From NCBI GenBank assembly GCA_019114715.1, contig DXEZ01000337.1, forward strand, positions 1 to 18,356: DNA of 18,356 nt, read 5' to 3'. Under the pieces are notes generated by a model, which saw only the letters and a program-made list of their open reading frames with translations, was not told where the DNA came from and searched no databases. Below are positions 1-8,544 of the stretch, piece after piece (position 1 is the first letter of the stretch; the number at the start of each line of letters is the position of its first letter). The position numbers and the translations under genes are program-made. This stretch comes from Candidatus Sphingobacterium stercoripullorum. Lineage in GTDB: Bacteria; Bacteroidota; Bacteroidia; Sphingobacteriales; Sphingobacteriaceae.

Positions 1-107
1 GAATATGAACGAAAGAATAATATAAAAAGAAGCCCTTACCAGTAAGAAGAAATCTATTTTTAGCGAGGATCTTTTTAATTATAAGAAGAATATTTTAAAC
101 CTTTTAT

Positions 108-115
108 TACCTTTG
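108..115 (+). promoter_or_regulatory. Putative -7 promoter element of bshB1
   Basis: TACCTTTG matches the Bacteroidota -7 consensus TAnnTTTG. It lies 24 bases before the ATG at 140, so transcription would begin at about 119-122 and leave a leader of roughly 20 bases. I see no TTG/TTTG -33 element at the right distance, which keeps confidence low. Bases 1-107 contain no supportable gene. Confidence 0.35.
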
Positions 116-139
116 TGGAGTATTGTAAATGATAAGAAT

Positions 140-874
140 ATGGAAAGCACATTGAAACTAGACCTACTAGTCATGACCGTACATCCTGATGATGCTGAGC
201 TAGGAGCAGGGGGCGTAATAGCAAAATACGTTGCTGCAGGTAAAAAAGTGGGTATAATAGATCTCACTAGGGGCGAACTCGGCAGTCGAGGGACAGCAGA
301 GACTCGAGCCAATGAAGCAAAAAATGCCGCGGAAATATTAGGTGTTCATGTACGGGAGAATCTAGGACTAGCGGATGGTTTTTTTCAAAACGAAAAATCT
401 AGTCAGCTAGCCATCATCAAGGCGCTTAGAAAATACAAGCCCGAAATAGTTATCACCAATGCAATTGAAGATAGGCATCCAGATCACGGTCGAGCCAATA
501 AGCTGGTTTACGACTCGGTGTTTTTAGCAGGGTTGCAAAAGATTGAAACTTCAAACGACAGTGGGCAGAGTCAAGAGCAGCATAGGCCAAGGCTTTTACT
601 AGAAGTTATACAGGACCGGTTTATTCAGCCCGACATCGTAATAGATATAACTCCGTTTTGGAATATTAAAAAACAATCCATTCTCGCTTATCAAACGCAG
701 TTCAATTCCACGGATCCAAAATATGGTCCAGCTACTTACATTTCAAATCCTACCTTTATGAAAGCTACAGAAGCGCGTGCATTGGAACTAGGGAGAAATA
801 TCCAAGTGGACTATGCAGAGGGGTTCACATCTAGAAAGATTCTGGGCGTAAGTGACCTATTCGAACTCATATAG
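140..874 (+). CDS. bshB1: Bacillithiol biosynthesis deacetylase (BshB1-type, LmbE family)
   Basis: This is a zinc-dependent N-deacetylase of the LmbE/PIG-L family. BshB1 removes the acetyl group from GlcNAc-malate in bacillithiol synthesis in the cytoplasm, before BshC adds cysteine. From the chosen start the protein has 244 residues, normal for BshB1. It shows the HPDDAE signature at 15-20 (His15 and Asp18 as metal ligands, Asp17 as probable catalytic base), the LTRGELGSRGT segment near 42-52, and the HPDH motif at 113-116 that supplies the third metal ligand, His116. The frame is also open from a TTG at 113, but that codon lies inside the putative promoter, so ATG at 140 is preferred. bshA and bshC are not in the window. 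The LTRGELGSRGT segment favours BshB1 over other LmbE deacetylases. Confidence 0.9.
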   Translation: MESTLKLDLLVMTVHPDDAELGAGGVIAKYVAAGKKVGIIDLTRGELGSRGTAETRANEAKNAAEILGVHVRENLGLADGFFQNEKSSQLAIIKALRKYKPEIVITNAIEDRHPDHGRANKLVYDSVFLAGLQKIETSNDSGQSQEQHRPRLLLEVIQDRFIQPDIVIDITPFWNIKKQSILAYQTQFNSTDPKYGPATYISNPTFMKATEARALELGRNIQVDYAEGFTSRKILGVSDLFELI

Positions 875-1048
875 ATTTTTTAAATGCACCCTGCTAAACA
901 GCTTCCTTTTTTGGACGCGTAGACAGGTAATAACATGTCAACCTAGAAATGTTTTAAATGACCTTCTAATGTAACTATCATGTTAAGATGGCCCTATAGT
1001 ACCTATTTATCTTGGCCGTTATTGAAAAATAGCGTATTATTGTCACCG

Positions 1049-1477
1049 ATGATTAATTGGAAGCTCATATCGCTTAGGAAAAAATACCAAAAGTATGCTG
1101 TTGCAACATTGGCAATACTCTGCGTACTGCTTTCTTCCTGTGCAATTAAGTCTAACCTAAAAAGTTTTTTGGGTGTCGCTACTCAAACTGAGCATGTTAA
1201 CTTGAGTAAAGGAAGCCAATTAATCGATAAAAATACTACTGAAGACTGCCAACTATTGGAGTCTAATGTCAGTTTTACCATTCAAGCCGCTGGTATAGAT
1301 CTAACGCCCTTAATGTTAGAACTATTTCCTTTTTTAGGAACCTCCCTTCTATTAATTGGGCTACACCACAGGCTACATGATTTTATAAAACCACAGTATA
1401 ATAGTACCCAAAGGATAAAGCAAAATATTCCCTTATTCTTAGTGTACAAGAGACTTATTATACACCACCAGTCTTAA
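1049..1477 (+). CDS. Lipoprotein-like small membrane protein, unrecognised
   Basis: I do not recognise this family. From ATG 1049 the product has 142 residues. A basic stretch (LRKKYQK) is followed by a hydrophobic segment ending in the lipobox-like LSSC at Cys31, so it may be a lipoprotein. A second hydrophobic segment, near residues 85-105 (LTPLMLELFPFLGTSLLLIG), is followed by a His-rich end (LHHRLHD, IIHHQS). A transmembrane helix behind a lipobox is unusual, so it could instead be an inner-membrane protein with two spans. An in-frame ATG at 980 would add 23 residues, but that would bury the signal peptide. It lies on the same strand as the efflux operon, about 120 bases ahead of it, and might be functionally tied to it; this is inference from position only. 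Confidence 0.5.
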   Translation: MINWKLISLRKKYQKYAVATLAILCVLLSSCAIKSNLKSFLGVATQTEHVNLSKGSQLIDKNTTEDCQLLESNVSFTIQAAGIDLTPLMLELFPFLGTSLLLIGLHHRLHDFIKPQYNSTQRIKQNIPLFLVYKRLIIHHQS

Positions 1478-1481
1478 TTAT

Positions 1482-1574
1482 CCAATCATTTTATTGGTGC
1501 TTTCATCTCCCCAATAGGGATAAAATGAAAGTAGCAAATGCATCTATTTGTTAGGGTTTACCCTTAGGTGAACC
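1482..1574 (+). promoter_or_regulatory. Cluster of three inverted repeats ahead of the efflux operon
   Basis: Three possible stem-loops lie in the gap before the outer-membrane factor gene. The first is CCAAT/ATTGG at 1482-1497. The second has a 7-bp outer stem CTTTCAT/ATGAAAG at 1500-1531, with an inner CCC/GGG around an AATA loop. The third is GGTTTACC-CTTA-GGTGAACC at 1555-1574, eight pairs including one G·U, which ends 24 bases before the ATG at 1599. None is followed by a T-run, so they do not look like ordinary terminators. The third is the right size and place for a repressor operator. No regulator gene is adjacent in the window. Confidence 0.3.
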
Positions 1575-1598
1575 ATTATATTGGTAATTAAGAAAATA

Positions 1599-2987
1599 AT
1601 GACATTTAGTAAAATAAAAAGAACGGTACTGGGCTTTGCTTTATTGTTCTCATTCCATGCCAGCGCTCAGGAGGGCTCCGCAGTTTCATTAAAAGAACTA
1701 TGGGACAGAATCGAGCAAGGTTATTCCGGAATTAACGCGAAAGAGGCAAATGTCCAAGCCGCAAATTTAGAGTTAGATGTAGTGAAAGGTGGTAACCTTC
1801 CTCAATTGAAATTTCAAGCCCAGAACACGTATGGTACTTTCGAGGGTGCTTCTGGTGGCTTTTTTCCTCAATCTGGCTTCTTCAACGTAAGTGGTAATGC
1901 TCCAGCTTTAAATGGAGTTTCACATACTGCAAACAGCTTTGCATCGGGAGTGGTAGAGTGGGAGGTGTTTTCCTTTGGGAGGACAAAAAAGGAAAGACAA
2001 GCCGCTGTAGTATCCTATTCGCTGTCCCAGAGTGAGCTTGAAACTTATCTCCTTGGGCTGAAGAGTGAGTTGACAAAAAGATACATCGAACTCCTGTATA
2101 GCCAGTCCAAAGAAAGCTTGAGCACTAGAAACGTTGCTCGCTTAGATTCTATTAGGCTCATTACTCAAAGTCTCTCTAGCGCAGGCTTAAGCCCCGCAGC
2201 AGATAGCCTCCTGGCCTCCTCCTCGTTTATTCAAGCCTCTGGAGAGTTGGATAAATGGAATGGACAAAGGGAGGCTTCTATCATTAAAATAGAGGAACTT
2301 GCCGGAACAAAGGTAAGTGGAAACTTCAGCGTTGCTGAAAGCACATTTTTAAACCCTTCCTCAGGCGTATCGGTCTTAGAATCTGATGATACTTTCATTC
2401 ACCCAGTTTTACAGGCCATTCAGCAGCAAGGAGATATTTTAGAGCTAAACTCAAAAATAGAGCGGTTAGGAGCATTGCCCTCAATAAAAGTGCTAGGAGG
2501 ATATTCTATGCGTTCCTCAGGAATTTATACCGATGGAACTGCTTCTTCACAATGGGTGGATGGATTCAATAACCTAGCTAATAACTGGTTAGTAGGCCTG
2601 GGGTTAACCTGGAACTTTACAAGTTTATATACCAATAAGGCAAAAGCTTCGCAATACGATCGCAAGGCAGAGTCTACACGATTCACCTATCAACAGCAGC
2701 GCGATGCTATCCATGCAGAAAAAGCTTCTTTATTAGCTAAAATCAAAAAACAACTGCTCCAGGTCAATAAATCAAAGATTTCTGTAGATCAGTCGACTGA
2801 TGCCTACAGCATGTATTTAGCACGCTATAAAAGTGGGTTAATCTCTCTGAGTGAGCTCCTACAAATTCAAGTACTCCTAGAGCAGGCTGAAAGCAACTTG
2901 ATTACCGCATCCAAGGATTATTGGACGCTGATGAATCAATACGCAGCATTAGAGTCAGACTACAGCTACATGTTTAACCATTTATAA
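1599..2987 (+). CDS. TolC-family outer-membrane efflux channel (OEP)
   Basis: This is the outer-membrane and periplasmic tunnel component of a tripartite efflux pump. From ATG 1599 it has 462 residues, typical for the family. An N-terminal signal peptide ends near HASAQ (about residue 24). The rest shows the alternating amphipathic helices of two outer-membrane-efflux-protein repeats. The second half contains the family-typical stretch RYKSGLISLSELLQIQ, followed by heptad-like helix to the end. A TTG six codons upstream (1581) is also in frame, but the ATG gives the better signal peptide. Only 8 bases separate it from the RND permease gene, so the two are surely co-transcribed. Confidence 0.88.
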   Translation: MTFSKIKRTVLGFALLFSFHASAQEGSAVSLKELWDRIEQGYSGINAKEANVQAANLELDVVKGGNLPQLKFQAQNTYGTFEGASGGFFPQSGFFNVSGNAPALNGVSHTANSFASGVVEWEVFSFGRTKKERQAAVVSYSLSQSELETYLLGLKSELTKRYIELLYSQSKESLSTRNVARLDSIRLITQSLSSAGLSPAADSLLASSSFIQASGELDKWNGQREASIIKIEELAGTKVSGNFSVAESTFLNPSSGVSVLESDDTFIHPVLQAIQQQGDILELNSKIERLGALPSIKVLGGYSMRSSGIYTDGTASSQWVDGFNNLANNWLVGLGLTWNFTSLYTNKAKASQYDRKAESTRFTYQQQRDAIHAEKASLLAKIKKQLLQVNKSKISVDQSTDAYSMYLARYKSGLISLSELLQIQVLLEQAESNLITASKDYWTLMNQYAALESDYSYMFNHL

Positions 2988-2995
2988 TTCTATAT

Positions 2996-5900
2996 ATGAG
3001 TTTAATTAGATTTGCTTTAAGAAAGCCCATTGCCATTATGGTTGTAGTTTTGGCAATTGGTTTTTTCTCTTTCAACACCGTTAAAAAAATTAACGTTGAT
3101 ATATTCCCAGAAGTTGAGCTTCCGGCAATGTATATCGCCATGCCTTACGGTGGGCTGTCACCAGCTTATATGGATGGATTTATGGCCAATGAGTTTCAAA
3201 AGGTTCTACTTTTTGTAAGTGGCGTGAAAAACATTGATTTTAAGAGTGTTCAAGGGCTAACGCTCATGAAGCTTACCTTTTACCCGGGAACCGATATGGC
3301 CCAAGCGGCCGGAGAGCTATCGGCACAAGTCTCCAGGGCCATGGGCTTTTTGCCTGCAGGGGCAGTCCCACCGATGGTGGTGCGTTTCGACGGCAGCTCA
3401 TTACCAGTAGGGCAGCTTGTTTTTGAGAGCGAACAGCGTTCGGTTAACGAACTGCAAACCTTGGCTATTACCCGAGTGAGGCCCATGTTTGTGGAAATAC
3501 CGGGTATCACTGCGCCAGCGCCATTTGGCGGAAGTATACGCTCTATTGTGGTTAATATAGATCCCAAAGCAATGTTGGCCAATGGCCTTAGCGCTGAAGA
3601 AGTGACTATAGCTATTTCTAAAAATAGCCTTCCTTCACCTGCAGGAAACATAAAAATAGGGGAAGAGAATCTCATGACTCCGGTTAATTCCATCGCTCAA
3701 GATCCCGAGGAATTTTTAAATACACCCATTAAGAAGGTTAACGACCGTACTATATACATTAGAGATGTAGCTAGCGTTACCGATGGAGCCGATCAAACTG
3801 TAGGTTATGCCTTGATTAATGGCAAAAGATCTGTGTATCTGCCCATTATTAAAAAAGCAGATGCTTCTACTTTAGATGCAGTTAAGAATTTAAAAGCCTC
3901 CCTTGGGAAGCTGAAAAATCAACTTCCAGAAGATGTAGATGTAAGGTACGAGTTTGATCAATCTACCTATATAGAGAGCTCTCTAGAGAACCTCATTCAC
4001 GAAGGATTGCTCGGAGCACTTTTTACGGGGCTGATGATTCTTCTGTTTCTAGGGGATACTAGAGGAGCAATAATCGTTGTGCTTACAATTCCCATTGCAA
4101 TTCTTACGGCCGTCACTGTGCTGGACCTCTTTGGTCAAACAATTAACATCATGACCTTAAGTGGACTCGCTTTATCCATAGGTATATTGGTCGATGAGGC
4201 GACTGTGACGATAGAAAATATCCACCAACATTTTGAGTTTGGAAAAAGTAAGCAAAAAGCAATTTTAGATGCGCTGTTGGAGATATCCATTCCCAAGCTT
4301 TTGATTTTGCTGTGTATCCTAGCGGTTCTCACACCTGCATTTATTATGACAGGTATTCCTAGGGATATGTTTATGCCGTTGTCCATGGCCGTTGCCTTCG
4401 CCATGATTGCCTCATTCTTAGCATCGCAAACTTTTGTACCTATCCTTGCAAACTGGATGATGAAACAAAAGGATCCTAAGAAAGATAAAAGGAAATCGAA
4501 AAGGTCTTTCTTTGATAAATTCCGGCTGCGCTATACCTTTAGGATGCGCAGGTGGTCGAAAAGTTCTGGCTTATTATTTTTCCTATATATAGTTATCGCT
4601 GGAGGTGCTGTATTTGGATTGCTACAACTGGTAGGTACGGATGTTATGCCTGTAACTAACAATGGTGACTTTCAAATGCGAATTCAGGCGCCTCAAGGAA
4701 GTAGGCTGGAGAAAACCGAGCGCATAGTAAAGGATATTACCAGTGAAATTACAGATCTGGTTCCTGAAAATGGTATTAATATCACCTCCGCCTTTGTAGG
4801 AATGCATCCGGCTACTTCTCCAATTAACCCTATATTTTTATTTACGAACTCTTCCCACGAAGCGGTGCTTCAGATATCCATAAACCAATCGGTTTTTAAG
4901 GGATCAATAAACGAGCTGAAAGAAGACATCCGTCGTACAGTTTCTAGGGAGCATCCAGAGGTGGCATTTAATTTTGAGCCTATGGAATTGACCGAAAAAA
5001 TTATGGGGCAAGGAGCCATGACGCCCATCGAGGTTAAAGTAGGAGCAAACCAAATTCAGGCGGCTTATAAACATGCCTCCAAAATTGAAAGTAAACTCAA
5101 GGAAATCCCTTATCTAAGAGATGTGCGAATTGCGGAACCTATAAATTACCCCACACTAGAAATTAAAGTGGACAGAAACTTAGCAGGCCAGTTTGGACTC
5201 AGTATGGATGAAATTTCTAAAAGTCTAGTTACTGCGACCTCCTCAACTCGTTTTACAGATAAAAATATGTGGGTAGATCCAAGGTCTGGACTCGTTTTTC
5301 AAACTCAAGTCCAAATTCCAGATGAAATAGTAAATTCCGAGTACAATTTAAGAGCACTGCCCCTAAAAAAGGGAAGCCTGCGACCTGTCTTAGAGGATGT
5401 AGCAACAATCAATCGCGTGACCACCCCAGCGCAGGTCAATCGTAAAGGACCCAATAGGTATGTGACGGTAGTCTCAAATATCCACGATAAAGATCTAGGT
5501 GAAGCTTCTAAAGCCGTGAAGAAAGCTATTAGTGAGGTAGGCGATGGTCCAAGGGGGACGTCTGTATGGACTGAAGGGACCATGCAACTCTTAGAGGATA
5601 CGATGGAAAGCTTGATATCTGGCTTAGCAGTAGCAATAGTGGTTATTTTTCTAATGCTTTCAGCTTACTACCAGTCATTTAAAGTTCCCCTGGTTATTCT
5701 GTCTGTTTTGCCTGCCGTCGTTGCAGGGAGTATGAGCATGCTATTTATTACAAGCAGTACTTTGAACTTACAGTCCTATATGGGAATAATTATGTCTTTA
5801 GGGGTATCGGTATCTAATGCGGTACTTTTGATTAATCAAGCGGAATTCTATCGTAAAAAATTCGCTTTAACCCCATATAATGCTGCTCGATTAGCAGCAT

Positions 5901-6154
5901 CCTCGAGGCTAAGGCCTGTTTTAATGACAGCTGCAGCTATGACAGCAGGTATGCTTCCAATGGCTATTGGCCTGGGAGATGGCGGGGAGCAGGTAGCTCC
6001 ACTAGGAAGGGCCGTAATTGGAGGGTTAATAGCCTCAACGGTTTCAATATTACTGCTTTTACCGCATTTCTTTTCCGCATTGATGGCAAGAAGCAGTATA
6101 GACAGCCCATCTTTAGACCCTGAGGACGTCGAGAGTAAATACTACAGCATTTAA
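2996..6154 (+). CDS. RND-family efflux permease (AcrB/CusA superfamily)
   Basis: This is the inner-membrane, proton-driven pump of the tripartite system, 1052 residues long, which is full RND size. It starts with the usual cytoplasmic stub (LIRFALRKP) and TM1 at about 11-28. A first porter region runs to about 330, TM2-TM6 lie at about 335-485, a basic loop spans 488-520, and TM7 is near 524-545. The second porter region runs to about 865, and TM8-TM12 lie at about 870-1030. The TM4 motif reads GILVDEATVTIEN: Asp400-Glu401 instead of the AcrB Asp407-Asp408 pair. In TM10 the sequence is GVSVSN, so Ser940 stands where AcrB has its essential Lys940. The protein therefore belongs to a variant RND branch, neither a standard multidrug AcrB nor CusA. 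Substrate cannot be told from sequence. It is the middle gene of a channel-permease-adaptor operon. Confidence 0.93.
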   Translation: MSLIRFALRKPIAIMVVVLAIGFFSFNTVKKINVDIFPEVELPAMYIAMPYGGLSPAYMDGFMANEFQKVLLFVSGVKNIDFKSVQGLTLMKLTFYPGTDMAQAAGELSAQVSRAMGFLPAGAVPPMVVRFDGSSLPVGQLVFESEQRSVNELQTLAITRVRPMFVEIPGITAPAPFGGSIRSIVVNIDPKAMLANGLSAEEVTIAISKNSLPSPAGNIKIGEENLMTPVNSIAQDPEEFLNTPIKKVNDRTIYIRDVASVTDGADQTVGYALINGKRSVYLPIIKKADASTLDAVKNLKASLGKLKNQLPEDVDVRYEFDQSTYIESSLENLIHEGLLGALFTGLMILLFLGDTRGAIIVVLTIPIAILTAVTVLDLFGQTINIMTLSGLALSIGILVDEATVTIENIHQHFEFGKSKQKAILDALLEISIPKLLILLCILAVLTPAFIMTGIPRDMFMPLSMAVAFAMIASFLASQTFVPILANWMMKQKDPKKDKRKSKRSFFDKFRLRYTFRMRRWSKSSGLLFFLYIVIAGGAVFGLLQLVGTDVMPVTNNGDFQMRIQAPQGSRLEKTERIVKDITSEITDLVPENGINITSAFVGMHPATSPINPIFLFTNSSHEAVLQISINQSVFKGSINELKEDIRRTVSREHPEVAFNFEPMELTEKIMGQGAMTPIEVKVGANQIQAAYKHASKIESKLKEIPYLRDVRIAEPINYPTLEIKVDRNLAGQFGLSMDEISKSLVTATSSTRFTDKNMWVDPRSGLVFQTQVQIPDEIVNSEYNLRALPLKKGSLRPVLEDVATINRVTTPAQVNRKGPNRYVTVVSNIHDKDLGEASKAVKKAISEVGDGPRGTSVWTEGTMQLLEDTMESLISGLAVAIVVIFLMLSAYYQSFKVPLVILSVLPAVVAGSMSMLFITSSTLNLQSYMGIIMSLGVSVSNAVLLINQAEFYRKKFALTPYNAARLAASSRLRPVLMTAAAMTAGMLPMAIGLGDGGEQVAPLGRAVIGGLIASTVSILLLLPHFFSALMARSSIDSPSLDPEDVESKYYSI

Positions 6155-6178
6155 TTAACGCAGATTAATAGAAAGATC

Positions 6179-7321
6179 ATGAAAATAGTTTATAGCATTA
6201 AGAAAAATACAAAGTTGTACCTTGGTGTGTTAATTGCATCAGCGGGATTACTAGGGGCATGTTCCCAGTCTAATTCAAAGCAATTAGACAACGATTCGGG
6301 TGAAGGCAAGGCGCAGCCTGAGGTGGTAGGCATGAAAATGTCTGGATCCATAATCCAAAAGCTAAATCCAGATTATAGTATTTCACTTCCAGCAGAGCTC
6401 CACCCTTATGAACAAGTGTCCGTTCATGCTAAAGTAAGTGGATTTATAAAACAAATTTTTGCCAATAGGGGAGATTACGTTAAAAAGGGACAGCTACTTG
6501 CCACGCTAGAAGCACCAGAATTGGAACAGCAATATTTACGAGATAAGTCGAATGAGCAAAAAGCAAATAACGACTATGTTTATGCCAAGCAGGCCTATGA
6601 TCGTTTAGTGGATGCATCAAACACCGCTGGTGCTGTAGCTGAAATTGAGTTGGATAGAGCTAAAAGTGCTATGGAAAGTGCCTACTCTAGTTTTAAAGCT
6701 GCGCAGGCACAAACCCAGCACAGCTCACAGCTAAAAGAGTATCTTCGTATTGTAGCTCCATTTGATGGGATCATTACTCAACGTAATGTTTCGGTTGGTG
6801 CACTATCGGGTGCAAGTTCAGAAATTCCAATTTTTTTAATAGCACAGAATGATAAGCTGAGGCTTACTTTATCTGTCCCTGAGAAACATGCGTCTTCAGT
6901 GCAGCCAGCTTCGGTGGCTAGTTTTACAGTTAGTTCGCAGCCGGGTGAGGAGTTTGATGCCAAGCTTTCTAGGAGCTCAGGGATGTTGAGTCAAGGAGAT
7001 AGGTCATTGACTCTAGAGTTTGATGTGGATAATAGCGATGGTGTCTTGCAGGGAGGAGATTATGCGCAGGTCAAGCTGCAGTTAAAAAGAAGGAAAGCAT
7101 CACTTTGGGTGGACAACAATAGTATTTTAAAGTCCCAAAGTGGAACGTATCTACTTACGGTAAAGGAAGGTGAATTAAAAAAGGTTGCTATTCATGAAGG
7201 GGTACGACTAGATAGTATAACGGAAGTTTTTGGTAACTTTGCAAATGGAGACACCATTATATTAAAACCTTCGGAAGAAATGAATGAAGGTCCCATTGAT
7301 TTAGCTAATTTAACTTTTTAA
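6179..7321 (+). CDS. Periplasmic adaptor subunit of RND efflux pump (membrane fusion protein), lipoprotein
   Basis: This adaptor links the RND permease to the TolC-like channel. It has 380 residues. A hydrophobic signal ends in the lipobox LGAC with Cys28, so it should be anchored by lipid in the inner membrane. The split biotinyl-lipoyl-like domain is visible: its first half is at about 80-115 (VSVHAKVSGFIKQIF, then GDYVKKGQLLATLEAPEL) and its second half is near 190-205 (IVAPFDGIITQRNVSVGAL). A coiled-coil hairpin lies between them, and beta-barrel and membrane-proximal domains follow. It begins 24 bases after the permease stop and is the last gene of the operon. Here the adaptor is last, unlike in acrAB where it precedes the permease. 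Confidence 0.9.
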   Translation: MKIVYSIKKNTKLYLGVLIASAGLLGACSQSNSKQLDNDSGEGKAQPEVVGMKMSGSIIQKLNPDYSISLPAELHPYEQVSVHAKVSGFIKQIFANRGDYVKKGQLLATLEAPELEQQYLRDKSNEQKANNDYVYAKQAYDRLVDASNTAGAVAEIELDRAKSAMESAYSSFKAAQAQTQHSSQLKEYLRIVAPFDGIITQRNVSVGALSGASSEIPIFLIAQNDKLRLTLSVPEKHASSVQPASVASFTVSSQPGEEFDAKLSRSSGMLSQGDRSLTLEFDVDNSDGVLQGGDYAQVKLQLKRRKASLWVDNNSILKSQSGTYLLTVKEGELKKVAIHEGVRLDSITEVFGNFANGDTIILKPSEEMNEGPIDLANLTF

Positions 7322-7404
7322 GGGAATAGTTTATCTTTTGAAATGATTAAATAGTTATCTTCACCAATATATTATGGACAACACACAATAAATAACATTA
7401 TAAA

Positions 7405-7974
7405 ATGAATAAAATTTTCAAACCTACTGGTCTATTAGGTGTTTTTACAGCATGTGTTTTTTTGAGCTTAACCTCCTGTGGTGGCCCGGCTCAGGATAAC
7501 AAAGAAGATGGAACCACGGAATTAATAGAAACTGAAAATATTGTGATTGACGACAGCCCTAAAGCCACCAATGTTTCCTTTACGAACCTTCAAGGGGATA
7601 AAGTGGATGTTGAGTCGCTGAGAGGGAAGGTCGTTTTTATAAACTTCTGGGCTACTTGGTGCCCTCCATGTATTCGTGAAATGCCATCCATTCAAACATT
7701 AAAAGAAAACTTCGATGGTAATTCCGATATTGAGTTTCTGCTTGTAGATGTGGATAACGACATCGACAATGCCAATGCTTTTATGAAGGAACACGATTTT
7801 GACCTGCCATTATATGTGCCAGCAAGTGAAATACCATCAGACTTTTTAGCTGGCGTTATTCCTACAACAGTAATTATCGATAAGGAAGGGAAGATGGTTA
7901 CTCGTTTGGAGGGCGGTAGAGATTATGCTGATCAGGAGATGATCGACTCTATTACCGAGCTGGTTAACCAATAA
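7405..7974 (+). CDS. TlpA-like thioredoxin-family lipoprotein
   Basis: This is a periplasm-facing thiol-disulfide oxidoreductase of the TlpA/ResA type, 189 residues long. The signal peptide ends at the lipobox LTSC (Cys25), followed by an acidic linker (residues 26-52) and a thioredoxin fold. The active site WCPPC has Cys86 and Cys89, and the cis-proline is Pro153 (GVIPTT). Such proteins reduce disulfides in apocytochromes or other exported thiol proteins; the partner is unknown here. It begins 83 bases after the efflux operon, so it may have its own promoter, though I found only poor -7 matches (near 7356). A strong hairpin follows the stop codon. Confidence 0.88.
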   Translation: MNKIFKPTGLLGVFTACVFLSLTSCGGPAQDNKEDGTTELIETENIVIDDSPKATNVSFTNLQGDKVDVESLRGKVVFINFWATWCPPCIREMPSIQTLKENFDGNSDIEFLLVDVDNDIDNANAFMKEHDFDLPLYVPASEIPSDFLAGVIPTTVIIDKEGKMVTRLEGGRDYADQEMIDSITELVNQ

Positions 7975-7983
7975 CATAAGTTT

Positions 7984-8025
7984 AATAGTCCATCGATTCT
8001 GCAAGAACAGGGTTGGTGGACTATT
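7984..8025 (+). terminator. Long hairpin, probable terminator of the TlpA-like gene
   Basis: Bases 7984-8001 pair with 8008-8025 continuously over 18 positions, starting AATAGTCCA/TGGACTATT, with a 6-base loop CAAGAA. Four of the pairs are G·U in the + strand transcript. Read from the minus strand the same four positions would be A·C mismatches, so the structure is built for the + strand RNA. Only a weak U-tract follows (CTTTA), so it may act as a 3' stabiliser as much as a terminator. Confidence 0.6.
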
Positions 8026-8049
8026 CTTTAAAGGCAACCTGAAATATAT

Positions 8050-8331
8050 TTAGCTGTTTTTATTGAAAGTGGAGATGGCTTTTTTTTGTACAAAAAAACC
8101 GTCGAACTTATTTTGATTTTCAAAATTAAATACAAACACCGTTTGGCAGCGGTTGCACTTATACTCTCTATGTTCTCTTTTATTCCTATTCCGAGCTATG
8201 GATATTAAGGAAAACTCTCCAGATTCGATTAATTTGGAGCATAGGTTTTCATATTGATCGATCTTCTCAATAGTAGAGAAATGGACTAGGGGTTTATAAA
8301 TCTCGCATCCACAAAGCTTTGAAGTTTTCAT
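8050..8331 (-). CDS. Small cysteine-motif protein, possible zinc ribbon, unrecognised
   Basis: I do not recognise the family. The product has 93 residues, with no signal peptide or membrane segment. It begins MKTSKLCGCEI, giving Cys7 and Cys9, and has a second pair CNRC at Cys59 and Cys62, plus a lone Cys31. CxC followed about 50 residues later by CxxC would fit a four-cysteine zinc site. The region after the second pair is aromatic and strand-like (TVFVFNF). The frame is convergent with the TlpA-like gene and on the same strand as purN, 211 bases downstream of it. Its composition looks like a real protein rather than a shadow frame, since no gene lies opposite. Function unknown. Confidence 0.6.
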   Translation of the reverse strand: MKTSKLCGCEIYKPLVHFSTIEKIDQYENLCSKLIESGEFSLISIARNRNKREHREYKCNRCQTVFVFNFENQNKFDGFFVQKKAISTFNKNS

Positions 8332-8515
8332 AACAGTTATAATGCTCGTTGTTTTTTAAATATAAAAAGAAGGAGTCCTTTTATAACATATACCATTAAC
8401 TCCTAAGTGGAATTAATAGTATTCATATTGAACCATTTAAATAATCTGAAAACCGAAGTATTCCTTAACCGACCTTAAGATAATTAATCAGAGCAAATCG
8501 TTTTGCCGAAACGTA

Positions 8516-8544
8516 AAAGTACACTGCTCGAGCGCAAGTACTTT
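8516..8544 (-). terminator. Possible terminator of purN
   Basis: In the minus-strand transcript AAAGTAC pairs with GTACTTT (7 bp) around a GC-rich 15-base loop containing GCTCGAGC, and the downstream arm runs into four U's. The upstream arm overlaps the purN stop codon. A second small stem, CGTTT/AAACG at 8499-8513, lies just beyond it. The remaining gap from 8332 to 8498 shows nothing else I can support. Confidence 0.4.

Noticed and set aside
35..46. Small palindrome CTTAC-CA-GTAAG near the left edge
   Set aside because: It is too short to distinguish from chance and has no gene context inside the window.
8371..8404. AGGAGT and ACTCCT arms 22 bases apart between the small cysteine protein gene and purN
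   Set aside because: The stem is six base pairs around a long unstructured loop with no T-run, which is expected by chance.
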